Part shown: positions 36,276 to 46,101 of the stretch, in pieces
Position numbering within the stretch: the stretch's first letter is position 1
Layout of the letters: each line of letters begins with the position of its first letter
Source: an uncultured Paracoccaceae bacterium
GTDB lineage: Bacteria; Pseudomonadota; Alphaproteobacteria; Rhodobacterales; Rhodobacteraceae
Direction: 5' to 3'
NCBI GenBank assembly: GCA_947501555.1
Contig: CANMWG010000001.1
Span: forward strand, 2,356,001-2,420,000
DNA: 64,000 nucleotides
Translations under genes and position numbers: made by a program
The notes under the pieces: model-generated
Databases searched by the model: none
Told to the model about the DNA's origin: nothing
Seen by the model: the letters and a program-made list of their open reading frames with translations, nothing else

Positions 36276-37685
36276 TCAAACGCGAACGACCGCCCCGGGG
36301 TTCATGATTCCCTGCGGATCAAGCGCCTGTTTGATCGCGCGCATCATTTCTAGTTTGGCGGGATCAGCATAGGTTTCCAGATCTTCGACCTTCAACCGTC
36401 CAATCCCATGTTCCGCACTGACAGACCCCGCCATCTGATGCACCAGATCATGTACCACACGTTTCACCTGCGGGCGCTCGGCCTCGTAATCCGCCCTGGT
36501 CAGACCAGGCATCGGGAAAACGTTGTAGTGCAAGTTCCCATCCCCCAGATGACCAAAGCAGTTAATTCGGAACGCACCGACCTCGGCCAACACGTCGGGA
36601 CCTTGGGCAATAAAATCCGGGATCGCGCTCAGCGGGACCGAAATATCATGCGAACTGACGGACCCGATGCGACGGTTCGCCTCGGGGATGCTTTCGCGGA
36701 TATGCCAAAAGGCGGCACGTTGCGCATGGCTTTGGGCCACCGTACCATCAGTGACCAACCCCGCCTCAAAAGCGGCGGCAAACAGATCCTCTAGTGCCTC
36801 GTTCGGGGCCAGACCCGCCGCAAGACCAACGTCAATCAGCACACACCATTCTGGTGTATCCGCAAAGGGCGATTTAATCTCAGGTCCCACTTCGGCCAGA
36901 AAATCAAAGCTTTGGCGGTGGATCATCTCAAAAGCAGAAATACCGTCAGCCAGACGGGCGCGGGCCATCGCCAATAGGTCTAATGCGGCGGCGGGCGACG
37001 GCACAGCCATCATCGCAGCGCCAAGACCCACCGGGCGGGGGGACAGTTTCAACGCAGCGCCGGTGATGACGCCCAGGGTCCCCTCGGCCCCGATCATCAA
37101 GTTTCGCAGATCGTAGCCGGTGTTATCTTTGTGCAGGCGGGTCAACCCATGCCAAATCGACCCATCTGGACGCACAACTTCGAGACCCAGACACTGCGCA
37201 CGCGCATTGCCATAGCGCAGCACATTCACACCACCGGCATTTGTGGACAGTAAACCACCAATTCGGGCAGACCCTTCCGAGGCGAGCGACAAGGGAAACA
37301 AGCGATCCACCTCCTCTGCTGCTTTTTGGACATTGGTCAGGATAACGCCAGCATCGCAGACCAGCACGTTCTCCATGGGATAGACGTCACGAATACGATT
37401 CATGCGCTCCAACGACAAGACAACCGGCGCGGGACCATCTGCTTGCAGCTGGCCACCCACCAAACCGGTGCCACCGCTATAGGGCACGATACCCACACGG
37501 GCATCAGAACATGCACGGACGACGGACGCCACCTCATTGGTACTGGCAGGCGCCACGACCAGACCTTGGCCCGTCCAGCGGCCACGCGGTTCGGTCAGAT
37601 AGGGGGCACTGTCATCTTTGAAAGCTGCATCAGACAAAATCTGTCGAAGCACATTTTCAAACTCTGTGGTAACCGGATTGAGCAT
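36276..37685 (-). CDS. FAD-linked 2-hydroxyacid oxidase/dehydrogenase (GlcD-like)
   Basis: A 469-residue FAD-binding type-4 flavoprotein. The N-terminal FAD domain shows PYSGGTGLVGGQ and RIGGLLSTNAGG; the C-terminal oxidase domain shows FGHLGDGNLHYNVF and SAEHGIGRLK. Related enzymes oxidise D-lactate, D-2-hydroxyglutarate or glycolate; no partner subunit (GlcE/GlcF) lies nearby, so the D-lactate or D-2-hydroxyglutarate type is more likely. The substrate is inferred only to this level. Confidence 0.88.
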   Translation of the reverse strand: MLNPVTTEFENVLRQILSDAAFKDDSAPYLTEPRGRWTGQGLVVAPASTNEVASVVRACSDARVGIVPYSGGTGLVGGQLQADGPAPVVLSLERMNRIRDVYPMENVLVCDAGVILTNVQKAAEEVDRLFPLSLASEGSARIGGLLSTNAGGVNVLRYGNARAQCLGLEVVRPDGSIWHGLTRLHKDNTGYDLRNLMIGAEGTLGVITGAALKLSPRPVGLGAAMMAVPSPAAALDLLAMARARLADGISAFEMIHRQSFDFLAEVGPEIKSPFADTPEWCVLIDVGLAAGLAPNEALEDLFAAAFEAGLVTDGTVAQSHAQRAAFWHIRESIPEANRRIGSVSSHDISVPLSAIPDFIAQGPDVLAEVGAFRINCFGHLGDGNLHYNVFPMPGLTRADYEAERPQVKRVVHDLVHQMAGSVSAEHGIGRLKVEDLETYADPAKLEMMRAIKQALDPQGIMNPGAVVRV

Positions 37686-37865
37686 CTAAACTCTCCTCTG
37701 ACTGCACCGATTACATGGGCCAAAAAGCTGCATTGTCCAACCGGAAAATACCACGGTGTTAGCGTCACGTTGGATGAGCGCGAGCTTGGACAGATGGCAA
37801 AATCATCGTCCCTTTAGTACTGGTAAATCAGCACCGCACGCTTCACGGTAAACGTCCGCTTCTGG

Positions 37866-38315
37866 TTAGGTCAGCTTCGCTTGAAGCAACTTGGCCTCTT
37901 CGCCAAAATCCTCGAAAATATCATCGCCAGTCAATTTGTGAATTTCCACAAGGAATGACCAAAGGAGTGGCTGTTCTTCTCCATGGAAGCTCTCAATGAA
38001 AGTGTCGGTATCGCCGAGAAAGGGCTTGATCTTCATCACTGAGACAATATCGTTATTTACTTCCGGCCATTTCTGGCAAAATGCAAATACCTTAGGAATC
38101 AGATATTTATACCCGGAGATGCTCAAGAACGTGTTCGGTTCATAGAAGTCATCCAAGTCGCTCGGCACACCATGTTCCCAGTCCATTTCTTCGAGAGCAG
38201 CTACTTCATTAGCATACCTTTTGCGAGTTTCATCGCTCATGACCAACAACGTTGAGGGCCTCGGGTTTGCGCCAAACGTAGTATTTAGCTTCTCCAAGAA
38301 GTCTTGTTCAATCAT
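37866..38315 (-). CDS. Orphan protein, DUF6714-like
   Basis: A 149-residue acidic protein with no cysteines in conserved spacing, no signal peptide and no membrane segment. The phrase DLDDFYEPNTFLSISGYKYLIPKVF resembles small proteins grouped as DUF6714; this assignment is tentative. It is flanked by noncoding DNA on both sides, stands alone and is more AT-rich than its neighbours. That could mean recent acquisition. Function is unknown. Confidence 0.6.
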   Translation of the reverse strand: MIEQDFLEKLNTTFGANPRPSTLLVMSDETRKRYANEVAALEEMDWEHGVPSDLDDFYEPNTFLSISGYKYLIPKVFAFCQKWPEVNNDIVSVMKIKPFLGDTDTFIESFHGEEQPLLWSFLVEIHKLTGDDIFEDFGEEAKLLQAKLT

Positions 38316-38419
38316 CGATGATTACGTGCCTCCACCCAACGCTTGGTATTCAAGATTGCTTTTAAAACAGGCCTCGTGACGAAAAATCTAAGGTCCGCTT
38401 CGGCCCGTTACTCCCCACA

Positions 38420-39004
38420 TCACCCTACATCGGTCTTGCCACGCCGATCATGGCGCAGATTGGCGTACAGCACATGGTTCCGCCAGCGCCCGTTGATCTG
38501 CAAATAGCTTTGGGCGACGCCTTCATACTTATAACCACATTGTTCCAGCAACCTGCGCGATGGGGCATTTTCGGGTAAACACCCCGCCTCAATCCGGCTG
38601 AGGTCCATCACCGAAAAGGCGTGGTGTACCACCGCCTGAATCGCTTCGCGCATGAAACCTTGACGGGCGAAGGGCTGGCCAATCCAATAACCAGTGATGC
38701 CAGACTGGGCAGGGCCACGCTTGATATGATCCAGGGTGATGGCGCCAACCAGTGCCTCATCTTCGCGACGGACCATAAACAGCGGCATCGCGGTACCGTT
38801 TCGGACGGATCGCTGGGCCCAGTAGACACGGTTGGTGAATGCCTTGCGGGACAGATGATCCGGGGCCCAAGTCGGTTCCCAAGGGGTCAGGAAATCGCGG
38901 CTGACCTGACGCAGTGCAACCCATGCGCGATAGTCACTATGCACAGGCGGGCGAAGCGTCAGCCGCTCTGACTCGATCCGCAGCTTACGCCGGCTGCCCA
39001 GCAT
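38420..39004 (-). CDS. GNAT acetyltransferase (RimJ/RimL type)
   Basis: A 194-residue acetyltransferase of the ribosomal-protein-alanine type. ERLTLRPPVHSDYRAWVALR at the start, GYWIGQPFARQGFMREAIQAVVHHAF at the CoA site, and RIEAGCLPENAPSRRLLEQCGYKYEGVAQSY are all typical of RimJ. The start overlaps the M16 peptidase stop by one base. It is the last gene of the long minus-strand run from ctaC. Confidence 0.88.
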   Translation of the reverse strand: MLGSRRKLRIESERLTLRPPVHSDYRAWVALRQVSRDFLTPWEPTWAPDHLSRKAFTNRVYWAQRSVRNGTAMPLFMVRREDEALVGAITLDHIKRGPAQSGITGYWIGQPFARQGFMREAIQAVVHHAFSVMDLSRIEAGCLPENAPSRRLLEQCGYKYEGVAQSYLQINGRWRNHVLYANLRHDRRGKTDVG

Positions 39005-40272
39005 TACGCTGCCAATCTTGCTTTCAACGCATCAAGCGTCGGGGCGGCCTCTGCAGGACCATAGAGAGCCATCGCCGTTCCGGCCTGACCAGCCATCTGC
39101 CCGGCAAAATCTTTTACATCGCCTGTGGTAACCGCATCAATGCGTTCAATGGTTTCATCAATGCCAGGAATCCGTCCCCAAATCGACAGCAGGCGCGCAA
39201 GCCGTTCGGCACGGTTTGACGGGCTCTCAAGCCCCATCAGTAACCCGGCCTTCATCTGGGCACGGGCACGCGCAACTTCGGCCGCTGTCATGTCAGAAGC
39301 TGCGCGTTTCATTTCATCCATGGTGACATGAGCCAGTTCTTCGATCTGGGCGGCACTGGTGCCGGCGTAGATCGTGGTCAGACCGGTATCTTCATAGGCG
39401 CCCGCCTGTGCAAAAATCGTGTAGCACAGGCCGCGGTTCTCGCGCACTTCCTGAAACAGGCGTGAAGACATGCCGCCACCCATCGCAGATGCGTAGATTT
39501 GCGCCGTATAAATGGCAGGATCCAGATAAGTCGGGCCTTCGAGCGCCAAGGCGAAATGCACTTGCTCCAGCGCCTTGACCTCGCGGCGTTCGCCACCTGC
39601 AAACCGGGCGGGCTGCAGCAAATCATTGGTGCGTTGGACCGCAGGCAAATGCCCAAACAAAGCTTCGGCTTGGCGGACAATCGCATCGTGATCAATGGCA
39701 CCGGCGGCAGACAGGATCATCTGGTTCGGGCCATAGTGCTCGCCCACAAAGCCTTGCAGATCGTCGCGACTAAAGGTGCTGACACGCTCAGACGGGCCAA
39801 GGATCGTGCGGCCAAGGGCCTGATCGGGATATGCCACCTCTTGGAGCCAATCAAAAATGATGTCGTCGGGGGTATCCAGCGTCTGACCGATTTCTTGCAA
39901 GATCACACCACGCTCGACCTCGATCTCGGTCGGATCAAAAATCGGGTTCAGCAGAATATCAGCAATGACATCAAGACCAAGGGCCACGTCGTCTTCTAAG
40001 ACACGGGCGTAATAGGCTGTCATCTCGCGACTGGTATAGGCGTTGATGTAGCCGCCGACGTCTTCGATACTTTCGGCGATTTGCAAGGCACTGCGGGTCT
40101 TTGTGCCTTTAAAGGCCATATGTTCCAGAAAATGGGCAATGCCATTCTGTTCAACACGTTCGTGGCGGCCACCGGCCTGGACCCAGATGCCGATACTGGT
40201 CGATTTCAGTCCGGGCATATCCTCTGTCACGATTTGAAAACCGTTGGACAGCGTGTGCAGTTCTATCGTCAA
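39004..40272 (-). CDS. M16 family metallopeptidase (processing-peptidase-like)
   Basis: A 422-residue zinc peptidase related to the mitochondrial processing peptidase beta subunit. The inverted zinc motif HFLEH is followed by a later E in ERGVILQEI. A C-terminal half has GGGMSSRLFQEVRENRGLCYTI. It begins with TTG 40272 overlapping the thrC stop (TTGA); the next ATG would remove the first beta-strand. The thrC-M16-GNAT order is common in Rhodobacterales as far as I know. Confidence 0.9.
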   Translation of the reverse strand: MTIELHTLSNGFQIVTEDMPGLKSTSIGIWVQAGGRHERVEQNGIAHFLEHMAFKGTKTRSALQIAESIEDVGGYINAYTSREMTAYYARVLEDDVALGLDVIADILLNPIFDPTEIEVERGVILQEIGQTLDTPDDIIFDWLQEVAYPDQALGRTILGPSERVSTFSRDDLQGFVGEHYGPNQMILSAAGAIDHDAIVRQAEALFGHLPAVQRTNDLLQPARFAGGERREVKALEQVHFALALEGPTYLDPAIYTAQIYASAMGGGMSSRLFQEVRENRGLCYTIFAQAGAYEDTGLTTIYAGTSAAQIEELAHVTMDEMKRAASDMTAAEVARARAQMKAGLLMGLESPSNRAERLARLLSIWGRIPGIDETIERIDAVTTGDVKDFAGQMAGQAGTAMALYGPAEAAPTLDALKARLAA

Positions 40273-41654
40273 TGCGTCATCCGTTCCCTGATAACGGCCT
40301 GCAAGGCCGCCAAATTCCCTGAAACGCGTGTAAGGCGCTCGGGGCGGTCATACAAGTCCGCCATGCGCGGCGGAAGGGGTGCCGCAACGCCCGAGGCTGC
40401 TTTGACAGCATCCGGGAACTTCGCGGGATGGGCGGTGGCCAGCGTGACCATGGGGGTCGTGCCCAAATGCTGCTCCGCCACATGCACGCCAACAGCCGTG
40501 TGCGGGCAAAGCAGCTCGCCGTGCTTGGCAAGGTAGGTCTTGATGGCGGCGTGGGTCTGTTCCTCGGATGCACGGCCAGATATGAAAGTATCTTTCAGCA
40601 TCTGATAGGCACCCTGGCTAATCTCAAAACCACCTGACTTCAGATCATCCATCTGCCCAGCGACCGCGGCACCGTCACGACCATAGGCATCAAACAAGGC
40701 ACGCTCAAAGTTGGAACTGACCTGAATGTCCATCGACGGGCTGATGGTCGGGGTCACACCTTCCTTGGTATAAGCCCCGGTTTCCAATGTGCGATGCAGG
40801 ATGTCATTGCGGTTCGTCGCCACCACCAGATCAGCAATCGGTAGGCCCATCTTCTTGGCAATATAGCCCGCAAAAATATCGCCAAAGTTGCCGGTAGGCA
40901 CCGTAAAGCTGATTTCACGGTGCGGGGCTCCCAACGATACGGCTGCGGTGAAATAGTAGACGACCTGCGCCAGCACGCGGCCCCAGTTGATCGAATTGAC
41001 TCCCGCTAGCTTGACCTCTTCGCGGAAGGCAAAATCGTTGAACATATCCTTCACGGCGGCCTGACAATCATCAAAATCGCCATCTACGGCAAGCGCGTGG
41101 ACATTGCTTTCAACAGGGGTGGTCATCTGACGGCGCTGCACCTCGGACACACGCCCATGCGGGTAAAGAATAAACACATCCACCGCCTCAAGACCACGAA
41201 AGGCCTCAATCGCGGCGGATCCGGTATCACCCGACGTAGCACCCACAATGGTCACCCGGTCGCCCGAACGGCTGAGGGCAGCCTGAAACATCTGGCCAAT
41301 CAGCTGCATGGCAAAATCTTTGAACGCCAATGTCGGGCCGTGGAAAAGCTCTAGCAGATAGTGATTGCTGTCCAACTGCACCAAAGGGGCGCGGGCGGCA
41401 TGGCCAAATCCCGCATAGGCCTTTGCGATGAGATCTTTGAACGTGGCATCGGTGAATGTGTCGCCGATGAATGGGCGCATGACATCGAATGCGACCTCTT
41501 CATAGGATTTGCCCGCCATCGCAGCGATCTGGGTGTGGGACAGGGTAGGCACCTCTTCAGGCACATACAGGCCACCGTCACGAGCCAGGCCGGTCAGCAT
41601 GGCTTCCTCAAACGACAATGCAGGGGCAGTGCCCCGGGTCGAGATATAGCGCAT
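40269..41654 (-). CDS. thrC: Threonine synthase
   Basis: A 461-residue PLP enzyme converting O-phosphohomoserine to threonine. MRYISTRG starts the protein, LAFKDFAMQL holds the PLP lysine, and VGATSGDTGSAAIEAF binds phosphate. FTVPTGNFGDIFAGYIAKKMG is also present. ATG 41654 matches the family start; the longer ORF enters the SURF1 gene's end. It lies five bases after the SURF1 stop. Confidence 0.95.
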   Translation of the reverse strand: MRYISTRGTAPALSFEEAMLTGLARDGGLYVPEEVPTLSHTQIAAMAGKSYEEVAFDVMRPFIGDTFTDATFKDLIAKAYAGFGHAARAPLVQLDSNHYLLELFHGPTLAFKDFAMQLIGQMFQAALSRSGDRVTIVGATSGDTGSAAIEAFRGLEAVDVFILYPHGRVSEVQRRQMTTPVESNVHALAVDGDFDDCQAAVKDMFNDFAFREEVKLAGVNSINWGRVLAQVVYYFTAAVSLGAPHREISFTVPTGNFGDIFAGYIAKKMGLPIADLVVATNRNDILHRTLETGAYTKEGVTPTISPSMDIQVSSNFERALFDAYGRDGAAVAGQMDDLKSGGFEISQGAYQMLKDTFISGRASEEQTHAAIKTYLAKHGELLCPHTAVGVHVAEQHLGTTPMVTLATAHPAKFPDAVKAASGVAAPLPPRMADLYDRPERLTRVSGNLAALQAVIRERMTH

Positions 41655-41659
41655 GAATT

Positions 41660-42340
41660 TCAGGTGTCCTTTGGTCGAAGAGTGCGGCCTATTAAGAACA
41701 GGGTCATAATGGCCCAGACAACGGCCAGCAAGAACCATGTGACAGCATATTCAAAATGATCGTTCTTGATGTTGGTCGTGTTCACGGGCAGCGGCGTGAT
41801 CCGCGGGTCAAGGGGGGTCCCAGATGTCAGGACAACCATCAAAGGTGCGGTGTCCAATGCGGCGGACATCGCCGGGATATCACGGGCAAACCAAATGTTT
41901 TCAGCCAAGTCAGGCGGCGGCGTATTGTCATTCACATCATCCGGCCAAAGCAAGGTTCCGGTGATATCCATCGGTGCCACCAGTGGCGGGGCGTCTTTAG
42001 CATCAATGGCGAGCAGACCCAAGTCTACAAGAATCGGGCCCGTGGCAGTGAAGACTTTTGATATCGTACGATAGCCAGTGCCTGCTTGCGTGCCCGAAAC
42101 CAGGACATGCAGCTCTTCGCCCGCAGGCATACCCGTCAAAGTGACACGCGTGTATTCATGGTCAACTTCATTGACATCAAAGGTCAGCGGAACGGGATCA
42201 GTTGAGAGACGGGCGTTTATGCCTGCCAGGATATCCTCTTTCCAGGCCAAACGTTCAACCTGCCACACACCCAGACTGATCAATACGCTGCAGCCGGACA
42301 GGCCAAGGATCAGAGGGAAGAGAATTTTGCGCAGCATCAT
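41660..42340 (-). CDS. SURF1 family cytochrome oxidase assembly protein
   Basis: A 226-residue membrane protein. An N-terminal membrane segment (ILFPLILGLSGCSVLISLGVWQVERLAWKE) contains the family LGxWQxxRxxWK pattern. A C-terminal one (HFEYAVTWFLLAVVWAIMTLFLIG) holds the other hallmark. SURF1 helps insert heme a into oxidase subunit I. ATG 42340 is preceded by GAGG; a TTG at 42349 is an alternative. It is downstream of ctaE. Confidence 0.9.
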   Translation of the reverse strand: MMLRKILFPLILGLSGCSVLISLGVWQVERLAWKEDILAGINARLSTDPVPLTFDVNEVDHEYTRVTLTGMPAGEELHVLVSGTQAGTGYRTISKVFTATGPILVDLGLLAIDAKDAPPLVAPMDITGTLLWPDDVNDNTPPPDLAENIWFARDIPAMSAALDTAPLMVVLTSGTPLDPRITPLPVNTTNIKNDHFEYAVTWFLLAVVWAIMTLFLIGRTLRPKDT

Positions 42341-42392
42341 CTGCCTCAAAGTGGGACACGCGCGAGCTGGGACCCCGCGCGTTCAAGCAAAT

Positions 42393-42418
42393 GTAAGATG
42401 GGTTTAAACCCATCTTAC
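42393..42418. repeat. Perfect 26-bp palindrome downstream of ctaE
   Basis: GTAAGATGGGTTT is directly followed by its exact reverse complement. The same half-site core (GATGGGTT/AACCCATC) occurs again at 45025-45042 downstream of ctaC. Confidence 0.9.
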
Positions 42419-42431
42419 GGGATCGGCGCGA

Positions 42432-43235
42432 TCAAGTACCCCAGATGTAGACGGCAAAGAACAGGAACAGCCAAACCACATCTACGAAGTGCCAGTACCA
42501 GGCAGCAGCCTCAAAGCCGATATGTTTTTCAGGGGTGAAATGGCCGGCACGGGCACGCAGGTAGCAGATGAACAAAAAGATCGTCCCGATGATCACGTGA
42601 AACCCGTGAAACCCGGTTGCCATGAAGAAGTTTGAAAAGAACTCATCCCCGCCAAAGGTCCAATCCTGCGACACCAGCAGATACCAATATTCATAGCCCT
42701 GCAAGAATGTGAAAAAGATACCCAGCACCACGGCCAGCAATAGCCCATGTTCCAAATCTTTGCGGTTATTTTCATGCACCAATGCGTGGTGCGCCCAAGT
42801 CACTGCCATGCCCGAGCACAGCAAAACAAGTGTGTTCATCAGCGGCAGATGGAACGCATCAACCTGATAAAACTCCGGCTGAGCGTAGGTCGATCCAACA
42901 TATTCTTCCATCGGATACATAGCATGCTTGAAAAACGACCAGAACCAAGCAGCAAAGAACATCACTTCGGACATGATGAACATGATAAAGCCATAGCGCA
43001 GGCCGATCCGCACGACGGGAGTATGATCGCCCACGTTGCTTTCTGTCACAACTTCGGACCACCAAGCAAACATCACGTAAAGCACCGCTGCAAAGCCCAT
43101 CAGGAACATGTAAGGCCCAGACCCATGCATCCAAATCACCGCCCCAAAGAGCATAATGAACGAACCAACGCCGGCAATCAGCGGCCAGATGGAGGGTGGC
43201 AAAATGTGGTAATCGTGGTTCTTTACATGCGCCAT
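42432..43235 (-). CDS. ctaE: Cytochrome c oxidase subunit III
   Basis: A 267-residue membrane subunit of the aa3-type terminal oxidase with about seven hydrophobic segments. It starts [19 protein letters not shown] and includes [17 protein letters not shown] and [21 protein letters not shown] and ends [25 protein letters not shown], the family hallmark. Confidence 0.96.
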   Translation of the reverse strand: MAHVKNHDYHILPPSIWPLIAGVGSFIMLFGAVIWMHGSGPYMFLMGFAAVLYVMFAWWSEVVTESNVGDHTPVVRIGLRYGFIMFIMSEVMFFAAWFWSFFKHAMYPMEEYVGSTYAQPEFYQVDAFHLPLMNTLVLLCSGMAVTWAHHALVHENNRKDLEHGLLLAVVLGIFFTFLQGYEYWYLLVSQDWTFGGDEFFSNFFMATGFHGFHVIIGTIFLFICYLRARAGHFTPEKHIGFEAAAWYWHFVDVVWLFLFFAVYIWGT

Positions 43236-43261
43236 GTGGTGCGTTCCCTATCGGCTTATCT

Positions 43262-43876
43262 TCAGTTCGTCTGTATGGCGTCTTGCGACGCAGGTGTCAA
43301 AGTCTCAGGCCCGACCGCTGCCTGGACTTCATCATCCGGCAAATCGATCTCATAGAATGTATAACTCAGTGTTATCGTATGCACATATTGCCCCTCGCGG
43401 TCATCCACGATGGCCGGATCCACGAAAAAGCTGACAGGCATCATTACTGTCTCACCAGGCATCAGGACCTGTTCAACAAAGCAGAAACACGCGATTTTGT
43501 CGAAGAATGCACCGGCCTCGTAAGGGGTCACATTATAGGATGCCTGCCCGGCAATTGGCACATCCAGCGGGTTGTGCGCCTCGTAAAAGGCAAGCCCGGT
43601 TTCACCAATCCGGATTTCCATCTCTTGGACTTCGGGTTTGAACGTCCAAGGCATGTCACGCTCAAGCGAGGCATCAAAACGGATCTTGATGGTTTGGTCC
43701 AAGATCACGTCGCTACCAGAATCAACCACATTCGTGGAACCGCCAAAACCGGTCACCCGGCAAAACCAGTCATAAAACGGGACCGACGCCCAAGCCAGAC
43801 CGCCCATAAAGACGACGACACAGACCGCTTGCGCAGCTGTACGTTGGGGGCCTTGAATGTTCGGAAAAAGCTTCAT
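43262..43876 (-). CDS. ctaG: Cytochrome c oxidase assembly protein CtaG/Cox11
   Basis: A 204-residue copper chaperone delivering CuB to subunit I. One N-terminal membrane anchor is followed by a periplasmic domain ending in the copper-binding CFCF motif (KIACFCFVEQVLMPGE) and PVSFFVDP. It overlaps the upstream small gene by four bases. Confidence 0.94.
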   Translation of the reverse strand: MKLFPNIQGPQRTAAQAVCVVVFMGGLAWASVPFYDWFCRVTGFGGSTNVVDSGSDVILDQTIKIRFDASLERDMPWTFKPEVQEMEIRIGETGLAFYEAHNPLDVPIAGQASYNVTPYEAGAFFDKIACFCFVEQVLMPGETVMMPVSFFVDPAIVDDREGQYVHTITLSYTFYEIDLPDDEVQAAVGPETLTPASQDAIQTN

Positions 43877-44079
43877 TCAGCGACCTCATCCACAGGTATG
43901 ATTTGTGGGCGCACAACGTGATCTGCACGCTCAAATTGCCCGGCGTCACCCAATTGCAGCACCTTGACCACTGTCAGCCCAAAGACAATGGCAATAAAAC
44001 CGATCAACAGCAGGCCAACACCGTAGTTGCGGCCCTTGCGGCGCTCATGCAGCTCATGTTCGACCTCAATCGCCATCAC
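43873..44079 (-). CDS. Small membrane protein of the cta operon
   Basis: Sixty-eight residues with a basic N-terminus ([10 protein letters not shown]) and one membrane helix ([23 protein letters not shown]). It sits between ctaB and ctaG with overlaps on both sides (ATGATG at the start; ATGA at the end), as does a comparable small ORF in alphaproteobacterial cta operons. Two adjacent ATGs (44079, 44076) are possible starts. It is a likely assembly accessory; the role is not established here. Confidence 0.8.
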   Translation of the reverse strand: MMAIEVEHELHERRKGRNYGVGLLLIGFIAIVFGLTVVKVLQLGDAGQFERADHVVRPQIIPVDEVAE

Positions 44080-45008
44080 CAGCCCCCGAGATCATAAAGA
44101 TGCAGCGCAGCCTCAAGCAAAAGCGCGCCGAAATGGGCAAAGAGATAATACAGCGACACTTTGAACACAGCGATTTCTGTCTTATGCTTGTCAGCCTCGC
44201 AAGCCGCATCATCGCGGCGCCAAATGTCATAGGCCCCTTTTAGGAACCAAGCGTTCATCACCACGGCCACAGCCATATAGACGGGGCCGCCAATCGAAGT
44301 CAGACCAAGGCCGAGTGCGACAGGCACAAGCAGCACAGTGTAAACCAAAATATGGTTGCGCGTTGCGTCGCGCCCATGGGTTTCCGTCAGCATTGGCACA
44401 CCTGCGTTGCCGTAGTCAGACTTCACAAACAAGGCCAACGCCCAGAAATGTGGAGGGGTCCACATGAAGATCAGCGCAAACATCAGCAGGCTTTCGATAC
44501 TAGCACCACCTGTTGCCACAGCCCAGCCCACCATCGGTGGAAACGCCCCAGCGGCCCCGCCAATGACGATGTTTTGCGGCGTCGCACGCTTGAGCCACAT
44601 GGAATAGACGACCGCATAAAAGAAGATCGTAAACGCCAGTAAGGCAGCCGCGAAAAAATTGGTGGCAAGGGCGAGCAAGACCACTGAAAAGCCTGACAGA
44701 GCCAGACCAATACCCAAGGCCTCACCGGGCTGGACACGGCCTGACGGAATAGGACGGCCGGCGGTCCGTTTCATGCGAGCGTCGATATCGGCATCCCACC
44801 ACATATTCAGCGCACCCGAGGCTCCTGCCCCAACCGCAATACACAAGATGCCAACAAACCCGATGAATGGGTGCACGGGCACCGGTGCCACAAGCAGACC
44901 GACAAGGGCCGTAAACACCACCAGAGACATCACGCGCGGCTTCATCAGGGCGAAGTAGTCGCCCATGCTGGCCTCATGTGGGGTGTTAGTGGCAGTGAAA
45001 TCGGTCAT
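44076..45008 (-). CDS. ctaB: Protoheme IX farnesyltransferase (heme O synthase)
   Basis: A 310-residue polytopic prenyltransferase making heme O for the oxidase. The prenyl-diphosphate motif [23 protein letters not shown] is complete, and the second motif is in [12 protein letters not shown]. About eight membrane segments are present. ATG 45008 was chosen; the ORF can extend 11 residues upstream without support. Confidence 0.95.
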   Translation of the reverse strand: MTDFTATNTPHEASMGDYFALMKPRVMSLVVFTALVGLLVAPVPVHPFIGFVGILCIAVGAGASGALNMWWDADIDARMKRTAGRPIPSGRVQPGEALGIGLALSGFSVVLLALATNFFAAALLAFTIFFYAVVYSMWLKRATPQNIVIGGAAGAFPPMVGWAVATGGASIESLLMFALIFMWTPPHFWALALFVKSDYGNAGVPMLTETHGRDATRNHILVYTVLLVPVALGLGLTSIGGPVYMAVAVVMNAWFLKGAYDIWRRDDAACEADKHKTEIAVFKVSLYYLFAHFGALLLEAALHLYDLGGW

Positions 45009-45024
45009 GCGGGTCCTTCTGGGG

Positions 45025-45085
45025 GATGGGTTAAAACCCATCTTACCTGGTTCATGTGATGTCGTGAGGTGGGTCTTGACCCACC
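45025..45085. repeat. Two short palindromes between ctaC and ctaB
   Basis: GATGGGTT-AA-AACCCATC (45025-45042) and GGTGGGTC-TT-GACCCACC (45068-45085) lie close together in the 84-bp spacer. The first shares its core and right flank (CCCATCTTAC) with the palindrome at 42393. They look like REP-type elements or attenuating hairpins. Confidence 0.85.
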
Positions 45086-45092
45086 GCGCCCT

Positions 45093-45920
45093 TTAGGAAG
45101 TTCCCTGCTGTTCAGCCATCCAAGCATCGTAAACCTCTTGGCTGACGACTTTCACCGTGATTGGCATATAGGCATGATCCTTGCCGCAAAGCTCGGAACA
45201 CTGGCCAAAATAGATGCCTTCGCGTTCTGCCGCAAACCACAGCTGGGCCAAACGTCCGGGCACTGCATCCTGCTTCACACCAAACGCCGGGATGGTCCAC
45301 GAGTGGATCACATCAGCCGCGGTCACGTTCATCACGACAACCGCGCCTACAGGCACGATCACAGCCGTATCTGTGGCCAGCAAATATTCATCCTGGCTGT
45401 ATCCGAACTCTTCCAGCTCATCACGGCCAAGCATAAAGCTTTCGAAATCCACACCTTCGTCGACATACTCATAGCCCCAATACCACTGGTACCCGGTGAC
45501 CTTGATGGTGATATCCGCTTCGGGAATTTCCTGCTGCTTGAACAGCACAGGCAATGAAAACGCCCCGATAAAGACCAAAATAACAATCGGAACCACCGTC
45601 CAAGCGACCTCAAGCGGCGAGTTATGCGTGAAGGTTGCAGGCACAGGCTGACGCTTTTCGTTGTATCGGATGATGACCCAAGCCAGCAGCCCGGTTACAA
45701 ACAGCGAAATCAGCGTGATCAACACCAGCAGCATCCCGTCAAGCCACTGGACGTCCCGGGCCAGTTCAGTCGCCGCCGGCTGAAAGCCTGTTCCGCCATT
45801 CACTGGGCGGCCCACGATCTCAAGATCCTGCCCAACGATGTCTTGCGCCCAGACAGGTGATCCCGCAAGAATCAGACCTGCCGTTGCCCAAATTGAGGTC
45901 GCAAAGCGTTTCAGTCCCAT
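45093..45920 (-). CDS. ctaC: Cytochrome c oxidase subunit II
   Basis: A 275-residue subunit carrying the CuA centre. A signal peptide (ending SPVWAQ) is followed by two membrane helices and the cupredoxin domain. The CuA ligands are in the C-x-x-x-C-x-x-x-H motif of GQCSELCGKDHAYMP, and the electron-entry aromatic patch is in GYQWYWGYEY. ATG 45920 gives the normal signal peptide. ctaD is not nearby. Confidence 0.95.
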   Translation of the reverse strand: MGLKRFATSIWATAGLILAGSPVWAQDIVGQDLEIVGRPVNGGTGFQPAATELARDVQWLDGMLLVLITLISLFVTGLLAWVIIRYNEKRQPVPATFTHNSPLEVAWTVVPIVILVFIGAFSLPVLFKQQEIPEADITIKVTGYQWYWGYEYVDEGVDFESFMLGRDELEEFGYSQDEYLLATDTAVIVPVGAVVVMNVTAADVIHSWTIPAFGVKQDAVPGRLAQLWFAAEREGIYFGQCSELCGKDHAYMPITVKVVSQEVYDAWMAEQQGTS

Positions 45921-46101
45921 AAAATACCCTAACTTCGTTTCACCCTGTGGGCGCGTCTGTCTGAAAACAGGTCCATCCACAGGACGGATTCCCGTTGTAT
46001 TCGAAGGGTCATGTCCCATATCTTGATGAACAACTCAAGAACCGCTGTTGCGTCAAAACAGCACTTCTGCTCTGAAAGCGCCCCCCGCAAAGGAAAATTG
46101 A

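Noticed and set aside
41097..41759. Plus-strand ORFs antisense to thrC
   Set aside because: They lie fully inside thrC, which has intact PLP and phosphate-binding motifs.
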